Shown here one piece after another: positions 28,093 through 36,523 of a stretch of DNA of 64,000 nucleotides (position 1 is its first letter; the number at the start of each line of letters is the position of its first letter). A program made the position numbers and the translations under genes. Origin of the DNA: Devosia sp. Root685 (GTDB lineage: Bacteria; Pseudomonadota; Alphaproteobacteria; Rhizobiales; Devosiaceae); contig NZ_LMHK01000002.1 of NCBI RefSeq assembly GCF_001427875.1, positions 623,682 to 687,681 on the forward strand, in the 5' to 3' direction. The notes under the pieces were generated by a model. The model was given only the letters and a program-made list of their open reading frames with translations, had not been told where the DNA came from and made no database searches.

Positions 28093-29991
28093 TTATGGTG
28101 TGGTCGCGTTGGCTTCCAGCGCCACGATCATGTAGCGCAGGTTGCTCCAGTTCGGACCGGAAGCCGCATAGGGGTTCGCAGCGCTCGGATAACCCGTCCA
28201 ATAGGTCGTGTCGAAAGGCGCGAACTTGTTGTAGGCCATCAGCGGAATGAACGGCATCTCCTCGACGGCGAGCTTGAGATAATCCATCCCGAGTTCGACC
28301 ACTTTCGGATCGTCGAACCCGACCGTGCGGTTGGCTTCGATGATCTGGTCGAGGCGTTCATCCTGCCAGCGCGTCAGATTGCGCGGCGGCTGGATTTCGC
28401 CGGCCGGCTTGATGAAGTCCGAATGGTAGCTCTCGAGGAAGAAGGAGAGATCGGGGTGACCGCCCCAGGTCTCGACCGTCCAGTAGATCGCCGCCTGATA
28501 GTCGCCACCGCCGAGACGCTGGCCGTTGGTCGGGCCGGCCACATCGACCGTCGTCTGGATGCCCTCCATCGACCACTGCTGGGCGATGATCGTGCCGGCA
28601 CGCGCCAGCGTCGGAATGGCGTCGCCTTCAACCATCAGCTTGATGGTGAACGGGGTACCATCGGGCTTCATCCACTGGTTACCATTCTTGGTGAAGCCGG
28701 CCTTTTGCAGCAGTTCGCCTGCCGCCGCCGCGTCGGTCTTCCACCAGCCTTCGCCGAACATGGCTTTCAGCTGCGTCGGATCGGACGGGATCTGATCGCC
28801 CCACTGGGGTTTGACCAGCGCCGCAATCTGCTCGGCCGTCGTCGGATCATAGGGCTTGATCGTGCGGGTGCCGGTATTGACCTCGTAATTGGCGAGCCAT
28901 TCCTGCATCGGCTGATAATAGTCGGTGATCGCCGAACCCGTTGGCGGGGTCGAGAGCGCAGCCAGGTTAGCCGCACCGCGATACGAGCCCATGGCAACCG
29001 AACGAATGTCGATCAGCAGCGCCAGCGCCCAGCGCACATCCTTGTTGTCGAACGGAGCAACCTGATGGTTGAACAGCACCGATGGCAGCGTCGGATCGGG
29101 ATGCGCAAAGGGGAAGCCCGGGAACCAATAGGCCGTCGTATCAGGCGCATCACGGGCAATGGTGAACATGCCCTCGGGCGCGATGTCGTTGATCACGTCG
29201 AGATTGTGGTTCATCTGCTCGATGACGCGCGCATCCGGATTTCCCGCATTGCGATAAACCACATATTTCACATCCGGCGCCTTATCGAGCCCCATGCCGA
29301 TGGACGTGCGCTGCCAATCGTCGCGCAGCTTCCAGATCACCCAATTGCCGGCGGTGTCATAGCTATGGAGCACATAGGCCGAGAGCGAGACCGGCGGATT
29401 GGCCGCATAGGTCAGCGGATCGTCGACCGTTTCGAACACATGCTTGGGCATGATCCAGGCCGCATTCCAGCGCACCGTAAAGAGCGTATGGAACCGCGAA
29501 TTCGGCGCCTTCAGATTAAAGACCACCGTATTGCGATCCGGCACCTCGACGCTTTCCACGTTCACCGTAAACGGCGCGCTCCAGCCCATGCCGGGATGCG
29601 CGATCTGCGTATCGACCGTATATTTGACGTCATCGGCCGTGAACTCGACGCCATCGCTCCAGAAGATGCCCTCCCGGAGCTTGACCGTCATCTGCGTGAA
29701 ATCGTCATTGTAAACCGGCTTGTCTGATGCCAGCGCATTGGTCCAGGCCGCGTCGCCCGTCCCCTCGGGGTTGATCCACCAGAGCGTATCGGCGGTCAGC
29801 TGCTGATTGCCATTGGTCGATGCACCACCGCCCGGCGCCCAGAGATTGAACCATTCGGCGTTCTGCGCCGCTGGCCCCTGGATGATCAATGCCTCGTTGC
29901 GGGGGATACCCGCGATGAAATCCTGGGCAGCAACCGGCATCGCCATAGCGGCGATGGCAAAAGCGGCTGCGGCCAGCTTCCTGAAATGCAT
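28093..29991 (-). CDS. Family 5 ABC solute-binding protein, probable oligosaccharide binder
   Basis: 632 aa, long for family 5. The start at 29991 is fixed by AGGAGG 7 nt upstream. A signal peptide covers about residues 1-23 (KLAAAAFAIAAMAMPVAAQ). The mature protein has ADTLWWINPEGTG, LREGIFWSDGVEFTADDVKY and VRWALALLIDIRSVAMGSY, the family 5 landmarks. Large family 5 proteins next to glycosidases bind plant or wall oligosaccharides in several bacteria. The divergent gene encodes a GH39 enzyme, and the shared promoter region holds three copies of a putative operator motif. The exact sugar is unknown. Confidence 0.87.
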   Translation of the reverse strand: MHFRKLAAAAFAIAAMAMPVAAQDFIAGIPRNEALIIQGPAAQNAEWFNLWAPGGGASTNGNQQLTADTLWWINPEGTGDAAWTNALASDKPVYNDDFTQMTVKLREGIFWSDGVEFTADDVKYTVDTQIAHPGMGWSAPFTVNVESVEVPDRNTVVFNLKAPNSRFHTLFTVRWNAAWIMPKHVFETVDDPLTYAANPPVSLSAYVLHSYDTAGNWVIWKLRDDWQRTSIGMGLDKAPDVKYVVYRNAGNPDARVIEQMNHNLDVINDIAPEGMFTIARDAPDTTAYWFPGFPFAHPDPTLPSVLFNHQVAPFDNKDVRWALALLIDIRSVAMGSYRGAANLAALSTPPTGSAITDYYQPMQEWLANYEVNTGTRTIKPYDPTTAEQIAALVKPQWGDQIPSDPTQLKAMFGEGWWKTDAAAAGELLQKAGFTKNGNQWMKPDGTPFTIKLMVEGDAIPTLARAGTIIAQQWSMEGIQTTVDVAGPTNGQRLGGGDYQAAIYWTVETWGGHPDLSFFLESYHSDFIKPAGEIQPPRNLTRWQDERLDQIIEANRTVGFDDPKVVELGMDYLKLAVEEMPFIPLMAYNKFAPFDTTYWTGYPSAANPYAASGPNWSNLRYMIVALEANATTP

Positions 29992-30115
29992 GGTCGTTCC
30001 TCCTGATGCCCGCAAAAGCGGACAGCGACCCCGCCGAACCCCAGGGTCCGAACTCGTCGCCTCCCTCGTCTCGTGACAGCGCCGCGCATATTCCTCCCGC
30101 GGCCCTGCTGTCCGC

Positions 30116-30163
30116 TTTATCGACAATTTTTGAGGCAAGAGCAACAGGATTATCGACAAAATA
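30116..30163. promoter_or_regulatory. Two candidate GntR operator half-sites, importer side
   Basis: TTTATCGACAATTTT (30116-30130) and ATTATCGACAAAATA (30149-30163) each match the 15-bp palindrome ATTATTGACAATAAT at 11 of 15 positions and share the core TTATCGACAA. They are 33 bp apart, about three helical turns, in the region expected for the importer promoter. Confidence 0.45.
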
Positions 30164-30222
30164 TATGAAACGCCCATCCTTTTCCGCGGTTTTGCGCAAT
30201 TTGTGCTGCCAAATTCACTGAT

Positions 30223-30254
30223 ATTATTGACAACAAGGCTCGGATTGGTAGGGT
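30223..30254 (+). promoter_or_regulatory. Candidate promoter with overlapping operator for the GH39 gene
   Basis: ATTATTGACAACAAG (30223-30237) matches the palindrome at 13 of 15 positions. It includes a -35 TTGACA (30227-30232), followed after 16 bp by a weak -10 TAGGGT (30249-30254). A bound repressor would cover the -35 box. Confidence 0.5.
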
Positions 30255-30319
30255 GATATCGACGATCGCGACAGTGGATCGCGATGCATTTCCCAGGCAA
30301 TCAGGGTGGAGAGAAGACA

Positions 30320-31921
30320 ATGACAGCGACTTACGACGTCCGCATCGAGGTGGACGCGGGCGCCAGCCGCGGCGCATACCGGCCGTTATGGAACTGGTGG
30401 GGCTATGACGAGCCCAATTATACGGACACCGCCAACGGCAAGAAGCTGCTCAAGGAATTCACCGAGCTCAGCCCCGAGCCGCCCCGCATCCGCACCCACA
30501 ATCTGCTGACCTCGGGCGATGGCAAATATGCCCTCAAATGGGGCTCGACCAATGCCTATACCGAGGATGCCGACGGCAATCCGATCTATGACTGGACCAT
30601 CATGGACGGCATTTTCGACGCCTATGTCGAAGCGGGCAATATTCCCCTGATCCAGATCGGCTTCACCCCCGAGGCCCTGTCGGCCGATACCGGCCCCTAT
30701 CGCCATTCCTGGGGCCTCGCCGAGGCCTATGCCAAGATCACCACCGGCTGGGCCGCCCCGCCGAAAGATCTCAAGAAATGGGGCGATCTGATCTACGCCT
30801 GGGCCCGCCACCTCGCCGATCGCTATGGCGAGGAAAAAGTCCGCACCTGGCCCTGGGAAGTCTGGAACGAGCCCGATGGCGCCTATTGGACGGGTACTGT
30901 CCGCGAATTCTTCGACATGTATGTCGTCTCCGCCAATGCGGTGAAATCAGCCATTCCCGGCTCGCGAATCGGCGGCCCGCACACCTGCGGCGCCTTCAAC
31001 AACCCGAAGGCCCAGGCATTCCTGCGCGAATTCCTCGGTTATGTCGTCGCTGAAAACGCCCCGATCGATTTCATCGCCTTCCACGCCAAGGGTAATCCGG
31101 TGATCTGGAAGGACCATGTCCGCATGGGCCTCCATAAACAACTCCGCGACATCGAGGCCAACCTCGCCATCGTCAACGAATTCCCCACCCTGCGCCATTT
31201 GCCGACGGTCATCGGCGAATCCGACCCCGAAGGCTGCGCCGCCTGCTCGGCCCGCGTTCACCCGCAAAACGGTTACCGCAATGGCCCGCTATACGGCGCC
31301 TATATCGTTGAAAGCATGATCCGCACCTACGAACTCAGCCAGCGCGCTGGCATCGAGATCGAAGGCGCCGTCACCTGGGCCTTCCTCTTCGAAGAGCAGC
31401 CCTGGTTCGATGGTTTCCGCGATATGGCCACCAATGGCGTCGACAAGGCGGTGCTCAATGGCTTCCGCATGCTCGGCAAATTGAAGGGTGAATGGGTCGA
31501 GGCCAAGTCCGACCACGCCATCGACATCCAGACCATCATGGAACACGGCATCCGTGACCAACCCGACGTCAACGCCGTCGCCACCCGCGACGACACCGGC
31601 GTCAGCGTCCTTGTCTGGAACTACCACGACGACGACGTCGAAGACGGCGCCGCCAACGTCACGCTAACCCTCAACAACCTCAAGCCCGGCCGCCACAAGC
31701 TGACCCACTACCGCATGGACAAGGACCACTCCAACTCCTTCGCCGTGTGGAAAGCCATGGGCTCCCCCCAGTCGGTCACCGGCGAAAACTACAAGAAACT
31801 CGAAGCCTCCGGCCAACTCGCCGTCCTCGAAACCTCAACCGCCGACGCCACCAATGGCGCCGTCACCCTCTCAACGCAACTGCCAAGGCAAGGCGTCTCC
31901 CTGATCCGCATCGACTATTGA
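30320..31921 (+). CDS. Glycoside hydrolase family 39 (beta-xylosidase-like)
   Basis: 533 aa with no signal peptide, so it would act on imported oligosaccharides in the cytoplasm. The acid/base Glu is E184 in EVWNEPDGAYW, the GH39/clan A hallmark. The nucleophile is probably E300 in LPTVIGESDPEG. The TIM barrel is followed by a C-terminal beta-sandwich (about 420-533, VSVLVWNYHDDDVEDGAANV). The start at 30320 follows GGAGAGA. GH39 includes beta-xylosidases, alpha-L-iduronidases and related enzymes, so the exact bond is uncertain. It is divergent from the oligosaccharide importer, and a strong terminator follows. Confidence 0.88.
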   Translation: MTATYDVRIEVDAGASRGAYRPLWNWWGYDEPNYTDTANGKKLLKEFTELSPEPPRIRTHNLLTSGDGKYALKWGSTNAYTEDADGNPIYDWTIMDGIFDAYVEAGNIPLIQIGFTPEALSADTGPYRHSWGLAEAYAKITTGWAAPPKDLKKWGDLIYAWARHLADRYGEEKVRTWPWEVWNEPDGAYWTGTVREFFDMYVVSANAVKSAIPGSRIGGPHTCGAFNNPKAQAFLREFLGYVVAENAPIDFIAFHAKGNPVIWKDHVRMGLHKQLRDIEANLAIVNEFPTLRHLPTVIGESDPEGCAACSARVHPQNGYRNGPLYGAYIVESMIRTYELSQRAGIEIEGAVTWAFLFEEQPWFDGFRDMATNGVDKAVLNGFRMLGKLKGEWVEAKSDHAIDIQTIMEHGIRDQPDVNAVATRDDTGVSVLVWNYHDDDVEDGAANVTLTLNNLKPGRHKLTHYRMDKDHSNSFAVWKAMGSPQSVTGENYKKLEASGQLAVLETSTADATNGAVTLSTQLPRQGVSLIRIDY

Positions 31922-31960
31922 TCTCAACATCAATTCAGCGCCTCCCTGATCGATGCGCCC

Positions 31961-32000
31961 GCACCCCGCCGACCCTCCCTGCGGCGGGGTGCAGTTTTTT
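31961..32000 (+). terminator. Rho-independent terminator after the GH39 gene
   Basis: Perfect 11-bp stem GCACCCCGCCG/CGGCGGGGTGC with a 10-nt loop, then AG and six T residues, 40 bp after the GH39 stop codon. Confidence 0.9.
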
Positions 32001-32460
32001 CCAATTGCTAGATTTCGACGACGGCGTAACCACCTCCGCTCCAAGGCCGCTAAATGACCGCAAGTGGAATCAAGCGGCGAGCGCTGTGAAATTTCCATTT
32101 GCAATGAGGGGTAGATCAAACCAATATCAAGACAATGAGCCATGCCGTCTTGCCGCCGACCGGATATAATTCATGACGATCGTGTCGCGTCTGTTTTTTC
32201 ACTGCAGAGTATTGCTACAGGACATTCTTCTTCAGCGCCGCGCCGTTTTGTTCGTAACTGCCCTCTTAGGCGTCTGCTGTCTGGTCGCCTATTTTTCGGG
32301 ACTATTTTTCAGGCTCTCCGATCCATTTGTTCCCGCAATTCGCTACCCAATGCGATAGACGCAGCAGCTCGATCACATCCCACGACTTTTTTCCGCCCCA
32401 TCGGGGAGAGGGTGGATCGCGCGAGACGGGTGAGGGGGGCCTTCCGGCAAACACAGCGTT
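32001..32460. other. Gene-poor stretch of lower GC
   Basis: No convincing gene. A 61-codon open frame at 32173-32358 encodes a hydrophobic stretch (RAVLFVTALLGVCCLVAYFS) but has no ribosome site, and the sequence composition differs from real genes nearby. It may be a decayed fragment of a membrane protein gene. The sequence is noticeably richer in A/T than the flanking genes. Confidence 0.4.
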
Positions 32461-32466
32461 TGCCAA

Positions 32467-32579
32467 CACCCCCACCTAACGTCCCCCTGGTAGGGGAGGG
32501 ATGCATCGGGCTTGCGGTATGTCCTGAGAGCCACCGGCCCAATCCCTCCCCCTACCAGGGGGAGGCTAGGTGGGGGTTC
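32467..32579. repeat. Palindromic intergenic repeat, family A (copy 1)
   Basis: About 113 bp. Outer arms CACCCCCACCTA and TAGGTGGGGGTT; inner arms CCCCCTGGTAGGGGAGGGAT and ATCCCTCCCCCTACCAGGGG. It includes the landmark GGATGCATC. Related copies are at 47833-47950 and 50338-50448. It lies downstream of GH39 and convergent to the GntR gene. Confidence 0.8.
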
Positions 32580-32667
32580 TTCCCCAGCCCTGCGCGCATA
32601 GCGCTCCGGACGTTCGGCCCTTAAGTCGCCGCACCGGGGCGATTTCCCCGCCTCCCCGGCAGAAACC

Positions 32668-33321
32668 CTACTCCACCAGCCCAATATACCGCCGCTTCGA
32701 CGGCTGCAGATGATCCACGCACAACTGGGCAAGCAGCCAGTTATCCCGTCCACCCAGCATCTCGATCATCAACCGATGCTGACTATGCGAAATATCGAGC
32801 GCCGATCGATCCGCCATCGAGTTCGCCCGCACCGGCAGGCTGTAGCGCATATAAAGCTCGATGGTCTGCACCAGATACTTGTTCCCGCAAGCACCGAACA
32901 GGGTCAGGTGAAACCGGTCATTGGTCTCGTGCACACCGCGGAGATACCCGCTCTCGATGTGCTCGCCATGCTCGGCATGGATTTCGAGCAATTCATCAAT
33001 AAGAGCCTGCGGCGCCGGCAGCGGAATAAGCAGTGCCGCCTGCCGCTGCACCAGTTCGCGCACGGCATAAATCTGCCGCACCTCGTCCGGCGTCAGCGTG
33101 CGCACCATCGCGCCCTTGTTCCGCTCGCGCACAACAATGCCCATCTGCTCGAGCTGCACCAGCGCCTGCCGCACAAAATGCCTTGTCACCGGAAAGCGCG
33201 AGAGCAATGAGTCCTCGGTCAACCGCGCCCCCGGCGCCAGACGACCAAAAATAATGTCTTCTTCGAGCGCCCGAGCAATACCCTCGTGGTCGAGGTCGGT
33301 TACGTCGATATCGTCAGCCAT
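32668..33321 (-). CDS. GntR-family regulator, FCD (FadR-like) subgroup
   Basis: 217 aa. A winged helix at about residues 10-75 (EDIIFGRLAPGARLTEDSLL, SRFPVTRHFVRQALVQLEQM) is followed by the all-helical FCD ligand domain, with metal-binding residues expected in HETNDRFHLTLF and SHSQHRLMIEML (Asp/His pattern). FCD regulators usually respond to sugar acids or other carboxylates. It sits between the GH39/importer genes and the sugar-acid catabolic genes and is the likely reader of the palindromic motif in their promoters. The start at 33321 is chosen because the longer frame runs into the adjacent repeat. Confidence 0.88.
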   Translation of the reverse strand: MADDIDVTDLDHEGIARALEEDIIFGRLAPGARLTEDSLLSRFPVTRHFVRQALVQLEQMGIVVRERNKGAMVRTLTPDEVRQIYAVRELVQRQAALLIPLPAPQALIDELLEIHAEHGEHIESGYLRGVHETNDRFHLTLFGACGNKYLVQTIELYMRYSLPVRANSMADRSALDISHSQHRLMIEMLGGRDNWLLAQLCVDHLQPSKRRYIGLVE

Positions 33322-33430
33322 GAAAGAGCCCCGCAGGCAGTCTGCCTCGTCTTCTATCAGATAGAGCGTTTTCAGGAAAAGTGGCTGCCACTTTCCGGCA
33401 CGAAAGCGCGATGAAACGCCGGTAATTCCA

Positions 33431-33558
33431 GTAGCCCTCATGGTGAGGTGCGAAGCGCAGCGTAGCCTCGAACCACGAGGGTGTGCCCCGATGTTTCAGC
33501 ACCACGCCCCTCGTGGTTCGAGGCTTTGCTCTGCAAAGCACCTCACCATGAAGGCTAC
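33431..33558. repeat. Palindromic intergenic repeat, family B (copy 1)
   Basis: 128 bp with ends GTAGCCCTCATGGTGAGG and CCTCACCATGAAGGCTAC and inner arms CCTCGAACCACGAGGG and CCCTCGTGGTTCGAGG. The copy at 60851-60976 is the same element in the opposite orientation (roughly 85-90% alike by eye). It separates the GntR gene from the dehydrogenase gene. Confidence 0.85.
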
Positions 33559-33586
33559 TGTTAGATCAGCCAAACCGTGAAACACT

Positions 33587-34627
33587 CTAGGGATTGTTCG
33601 CCGGTTCGGAGAAACGATGAACGGCTCTGGCCGCAGCCGGTTTAAATCCACTCACCCGATAGGCCGCCTCAACCAACCGCAGTGTTTCCAGATTATCCAC
33701 CGCACTCGTCTCGAACGCGCCGCCCCGCGTCAACGCCGACACGAAATGCGCAATCGCCCCATCATAAGCGGCCTGATAGCTCGCTCCCGGATCAAACACC
33801 ATTTCCCGCGGCCGCGGCCCAAAGAGCCGCAACACGGCTCCATCGAGATGCACCGTCCCCGCCGAGCCAAAAATCCACAGCTGATCGCCCGGCGCCGGCG
33901 GCGCCCCATGCACCGCGAGATTCCCCGACACATTCAGCGGAACCCCATCGCCGCGCCGGCTCAGCCCCAAAATGGCGCTGTCCTCACCAATAATCTCGTC
34001 ATTGCTCCGCCCCAACCGCGCCGAGTGAAGATCGAACTCCCCAAACAGCGCGCGCAGCGTATCGAGGTGATGAATAAGCACCTCCATCACCAGCAGCCTT
34101 TCTTCGCCCCGGAAAAACGGCTGCCGCACCAAAGCCGGCCTCTGCCCGTCCGCCCCGGCAATCATGCCGCTCGAATGAAAATCGAGCCTGATCGAAACAA
34201 TGTCCCCCACCACCCCCGCCTCAAGCCAGGCCCGCAATTCCCGATAATAGGGTCGAAACCGCCAGTTCTCATGCACCATCAGCGGCACGCGGTTTCCCAG
34301 GTCTGCCACCAGCGCTTCCGCCTCCGAGAGATCGACGCCCAATGGCTTCTGGCACAGCATCGGCAACCCCGCCGCCGCGCCCGTCCTCACATTATCAGCA
34401 TGAAACCGCCGCGGCGTTGCAATATCGAGCGCATCGAGGTTTTCGCCCGCGATCATCGCCTCAAGACCGGAATAGCGCCCCCCAATCCCAAAGCCATCCG
34501 CCCGCGCCGCCAGCGCCACCGGATCAGGATCGCATATGGCCACCACCTCGGCACGCTCCACCTTCGCCCAGGCCGGCAGATGATATTGCGTTACCCACCC
34601 CGCACCCACCAAACCAATACGCACCAC
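33587..34627 (-). CDS. Gfo/Idh/MocA-family NAD(P)-dependent oxidoreductase
   Basis: 346 aa from a GTG start with AGAGGG upstream. The N-terminal Rossmann fold begins MVRIGLVGAGWVTQYHLPAW. The family EKP motif appears as MLCQKPLGVDLSEAE, giving the catalytic Lys. A substrate-domain HH pair is in EVLIHHLDTLRALFG. Such enzymes oxidise sugars or sugar derivatives. Divergent from the sugar-acid operon, it may make the lactone that the amidohydrolase opens. The 15-mer ATTATTGATAAGAGG lies 4 nt upstream of the start. Confidence 0.87.
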   Translation of the reverse strand: MVRIGLVGAGWVTQYHLPAWAKVERAEVVAICDPDPVALAARADGFGIGGRYSGLEAMIAGENLDALDIATPRRFHADNVRTGAAAGLPMLCQKPLGVDLSEAEALVADLGNRVPLMVHENWRFRPYYRELRAWLEAGVVGDIVSIRLDFHSSGMIAGADGQRPALVRQPFFRGEERLLVMEVLIHHLDTLRALFGEFDLHSARLGRSNDEIIGEDSAILGLSRRGDGVPLNVSGNLAVHGAPPAPGDQLWIFGSAGTVHLDGAVLRLFGPRPREMVFDPGASYQAAYDGAIAHFVSALTRGGAFETSAVDNLETLRLVEAAYRVSGFKPAAARAVHRFSEPANNP

Positions 34628-34630
34628 AAC

Positions 34631-34645
34631 CCTCTTATCAATAAT
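34631..34645 (-). promoter_or_regulatory. Candidate GntR operator before the dehydrogenase gene
   Basis: On the minus strand ATTATTGATAAGAGG matches the ATTATTGACAATAAT palindrome at 11 of 15 positions, mostly in the left half, and ends 4 nt before the GTG start, overlapping the ribosome site. It is the weakest site of the set. Confidence 0.35.
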
Positions 34646-34753
34646 ATCACCAGACCCGATCCACAGGGGATCGTCAGTGATTATGACGATTTCCCTGACT
34701 TTATGCGAGTTTCAGAGTTTCGTACACCCATATATCGCAATTCAACGATCCGC

Positions 34754-34785
34754 ATTATTGACAATAATCCAAATGGCTGTAGGAA
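34754..34785 (+). promoter_or_regulatory. Palindromic operator and promoter of the sugar-acid operon
   Basis: A perfect 15-bp palindrome ATTATTGACAATAAT (34754-34768; 7-bp arms) contains a -35 TTGACA (34758-34763), with a weak -10 TAGGAA (34780-34785) after 16 bp. The arrangement equals that of the GH39 promoter. A start of transcription near 34792 supports the dehydratase start at 34826 over an ATG at 34796. Confidence 0.6.
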
Positions 34786-34825
34786 TGCCCGAAGGATGCC
34801 GCATCATAAAGCGGCCGGGAGGATT

Positions 34826-36523
34826 ATGGTGACGCGCGGGCTTCGCAGACGTTTGACAAGCTATGGCGACCAGGATTTTTCCCTGTTCCTGCGCAAAGCT
34901 TTCATCAAGGCAATGGGCTATTCCGACGACGCGCTCGATCGCCCCATCGTCGGCATTGCCAATACCTATTCTGACTACAATCCCTGCCACGGCAACGTCC
35001 CGCAGTTGATCGAAGCCGCCAAGCGCGGCGTGATGCTCGCCGGCGGCATGCCCATGGTTTTCCCGACCATGTCGATCCACGAGAGCTTTGCCTCCCCCAC
35101 CTCGATGTTCCTGCGCAATCTCATGGCCATGGAAACCGAGGAAATGGTCCGCGCCCAGCCGATGGATTCGGTCATTCTGATCGGCGGTTGCGATAAAACC
35201 ATTCCGGCCCAGGTCATGGCCGCCGCGTCGAGCGAAGTCCCCGCCATTATTCTCCCCACCGGCCCCATGGATACCGGCAATCATCGCGGCGAGCGCCTCG
35301 GCGCCTGCACCGATTGCCGTCGCCTCTGGGCCCAGTTCCGCGCCGACCAGATCGACGAAGCCGAGATCAACGAGATCAACGGCCGCCTCGCCAGTTCCGT
35401 CGGCACCTGCACCGTCATGGGCACTGCCTCCACCATGGCGGCGCTGGTCGAAGCCATGGGCCTCGCCTTGCCGATGTCCGGCTCCGCCCCCGCCACCTCG
35501 TCCGAGCGTTTCCGTCTCGCCGAAGAAACCGGCCGCGCCGCCGTCGCCATGACCGAAACCGGCCTCACCACCGCCGAAGTGCTGACCCCGCAGGCTCTCC
35601 GCAATGGCCTTGTTACCCTGCAAGCGCTCGGGGGTTCGACAAATGCCGTCGTGCATCTCGCCGCCGTCTATGGTCGCTTGGGCAAAAAACTCGACATGGC
35701 TGAGTTCGACGCTATCGGTAAAGAGGTGCCGGTCCTGGTCGACCTCAAACCATCGGGCAGCGGCTATATGGGCGAGTTCCATGCCGCCGGTGGCGTCCCG
35801 CGCCTCCTGTCCGAGTTGACCGACCTCCTCGACCTCACCGCCCCCCGCGCCTTTGGCGGCACGCTTGGCGATGCAGTGGGCAACCTGCCCTCGCGCCACG
35901 AAGAGCAGATCATCCGCCCGCGGAAGAATCCAATCTCAGCCTCCGGCGCCATCGCCGTTCTCTCCGGCAACCTCGCCCCGCGCGGCGCCGTGATAAAACA
36001 CTCTGCCGCCGATCCAAAACTGCAAGTCCACGAAGGCCGCGCCGTGGTCTTTGACTCGGTCCAAGACATGACCGAGCGCCTCGAAGACCCCACCATCACT
36101 GCCGGCGACGTCCTGGTCCTCCGCAATGCCGGCCCCAAGGGCGCTCCCGGCATGCCCGAGGCCGGCTACATCCCCATTCCGCGCCATCTCGCCCGCCAAG
36201 GCGTGAAAGACATGGTGCGCCTATCCGACGCCCGCATGAGTGGCACCGCCTTTGGCACCGTCGTCCTCCACATCACCCCCGAAGCCGCCGATGGCGGCCC
36301 CCTCGCCGCCGTTCGCACCGGCGACCGCATCCGCCTCGACGTCCCCAACCGCCGGTTAGAATTGCTGATCACCGCCGCGGAACTCGACACACGCATGGCC
36401 ACCCTGCCCCCGCCGCCGCCATCGCCCCCACGCGGCTACGCGCAGCTTTATGATCGCCACGTCACCCAGGCCGATGATGGTCTCGACTTCGATTTCCTGA
36501 TGGCCGCCCAAGAAAATGGCTGA
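34826..36523 (+). CDS. IlvD/Edd-family sugar-acid dehydratase
   Basis: 565 aa. Three cysteines expected to hold an Fe-S cluster are visible: C54 in SDYNPCHGN, C122 in GGCDKTIPAQ and C195 in GTCTVMGTAST. The C-terminal active-site region has DARMSGTAFGT. Length, gene neighbours and the arabonate/xylonate-type start (RRRLTSYGDQDFSLFLRKAF) favour a pentonate or hexonate dehydratase over dihydroxyacid dehydratase. It would make a 2-keto-3-deoxy sugar acid. GGGAGG precedes the chosen ATG. It overlaps the amidohydrolase gene by 8 bp. Confidence 0.9.
   Translation: MVTRGLRRRLTSYGDQDFSLFLRKAFIKAMGYSDDALDRPIVGIANTYSDYNPCHGNVPQLIEAAKRGVMLAGGMPMVFPTMSIHESFASPTSMFLRNLMAMETEEMVRAQPMDSVILIGGCDKTIPAQVMAAASSEVPAIILPTGPMDTGNHRGERLGACTDCRRLWAQFRADQIDEAEINEINGRLASSVGTCTVMGTASTMAALVEAMGLALPMSGSAPATSSERFRLAEETGRAAVAMTETGLTTAEVLTPQALRNGLVTLQALGGSTNAVVHLAAVYGRLGKKLDMAEFDAIGKEVPVLVDLKPSGSGYMGEFHAAGGVPRLLSELTDLLDLTAPRAFGGTLGDAVGNLPSRHEEQIIRPRKNPISASGAIAVLSGNLAPRGAVIKHSAADPKLQVHEGRAVVFDSVQDMTERLEDPTITAGDVLVLRNAGPKGAPGMPEAGYIPIPRHLARQGVKDMVRLSDARMSGTAFGTVVLHITPEAADGGPLAAVRTGDRIRLDVPNRRLELLITAAELDTRMATLPPPPPSPPRGYAQLYDRHVTQADDGLDFDFLMAAQENG

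Larger units (their letters stand above)
29992..30319. other. Divergent control region between importer and GH39 genes
   Basis: 328 bp without a gene. It is richer in A/T than its neighbours between 30115 and 30240 and holds three TTATYGACAA motifs (30116-30130, 30149-30163, 30223-30237) plus the ribosome sites of both flanking genes. Confidence 0.7.

Noticed and set aside
32173..32358. 61-codon hydrophobic ORF
   Set aside because: No ribosome site; the upstream TATAAT is only 3 nt before the ATG and lacks a -35 partner, so it cannot drive this ORF. Kept only as a possible fragment in the gap entry.
32458..32600. Terminator call for the family A palindrome
   Set aside because: The stems are strong but no T-run follows, and the same unit occurs elsewhere; the GH39 gene already has its own terminator at 31961-32000.
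33617..34825. A 1.2-kb upstream extension of the dehydratase frame
   Set aside because: The extension is antisense to the well-supported Gfo/Idh/MocA gene and is Arg/Pro/His-rich. The conserved protein starts at 34826 after GGGAGG, downstream of the operator and promoter.
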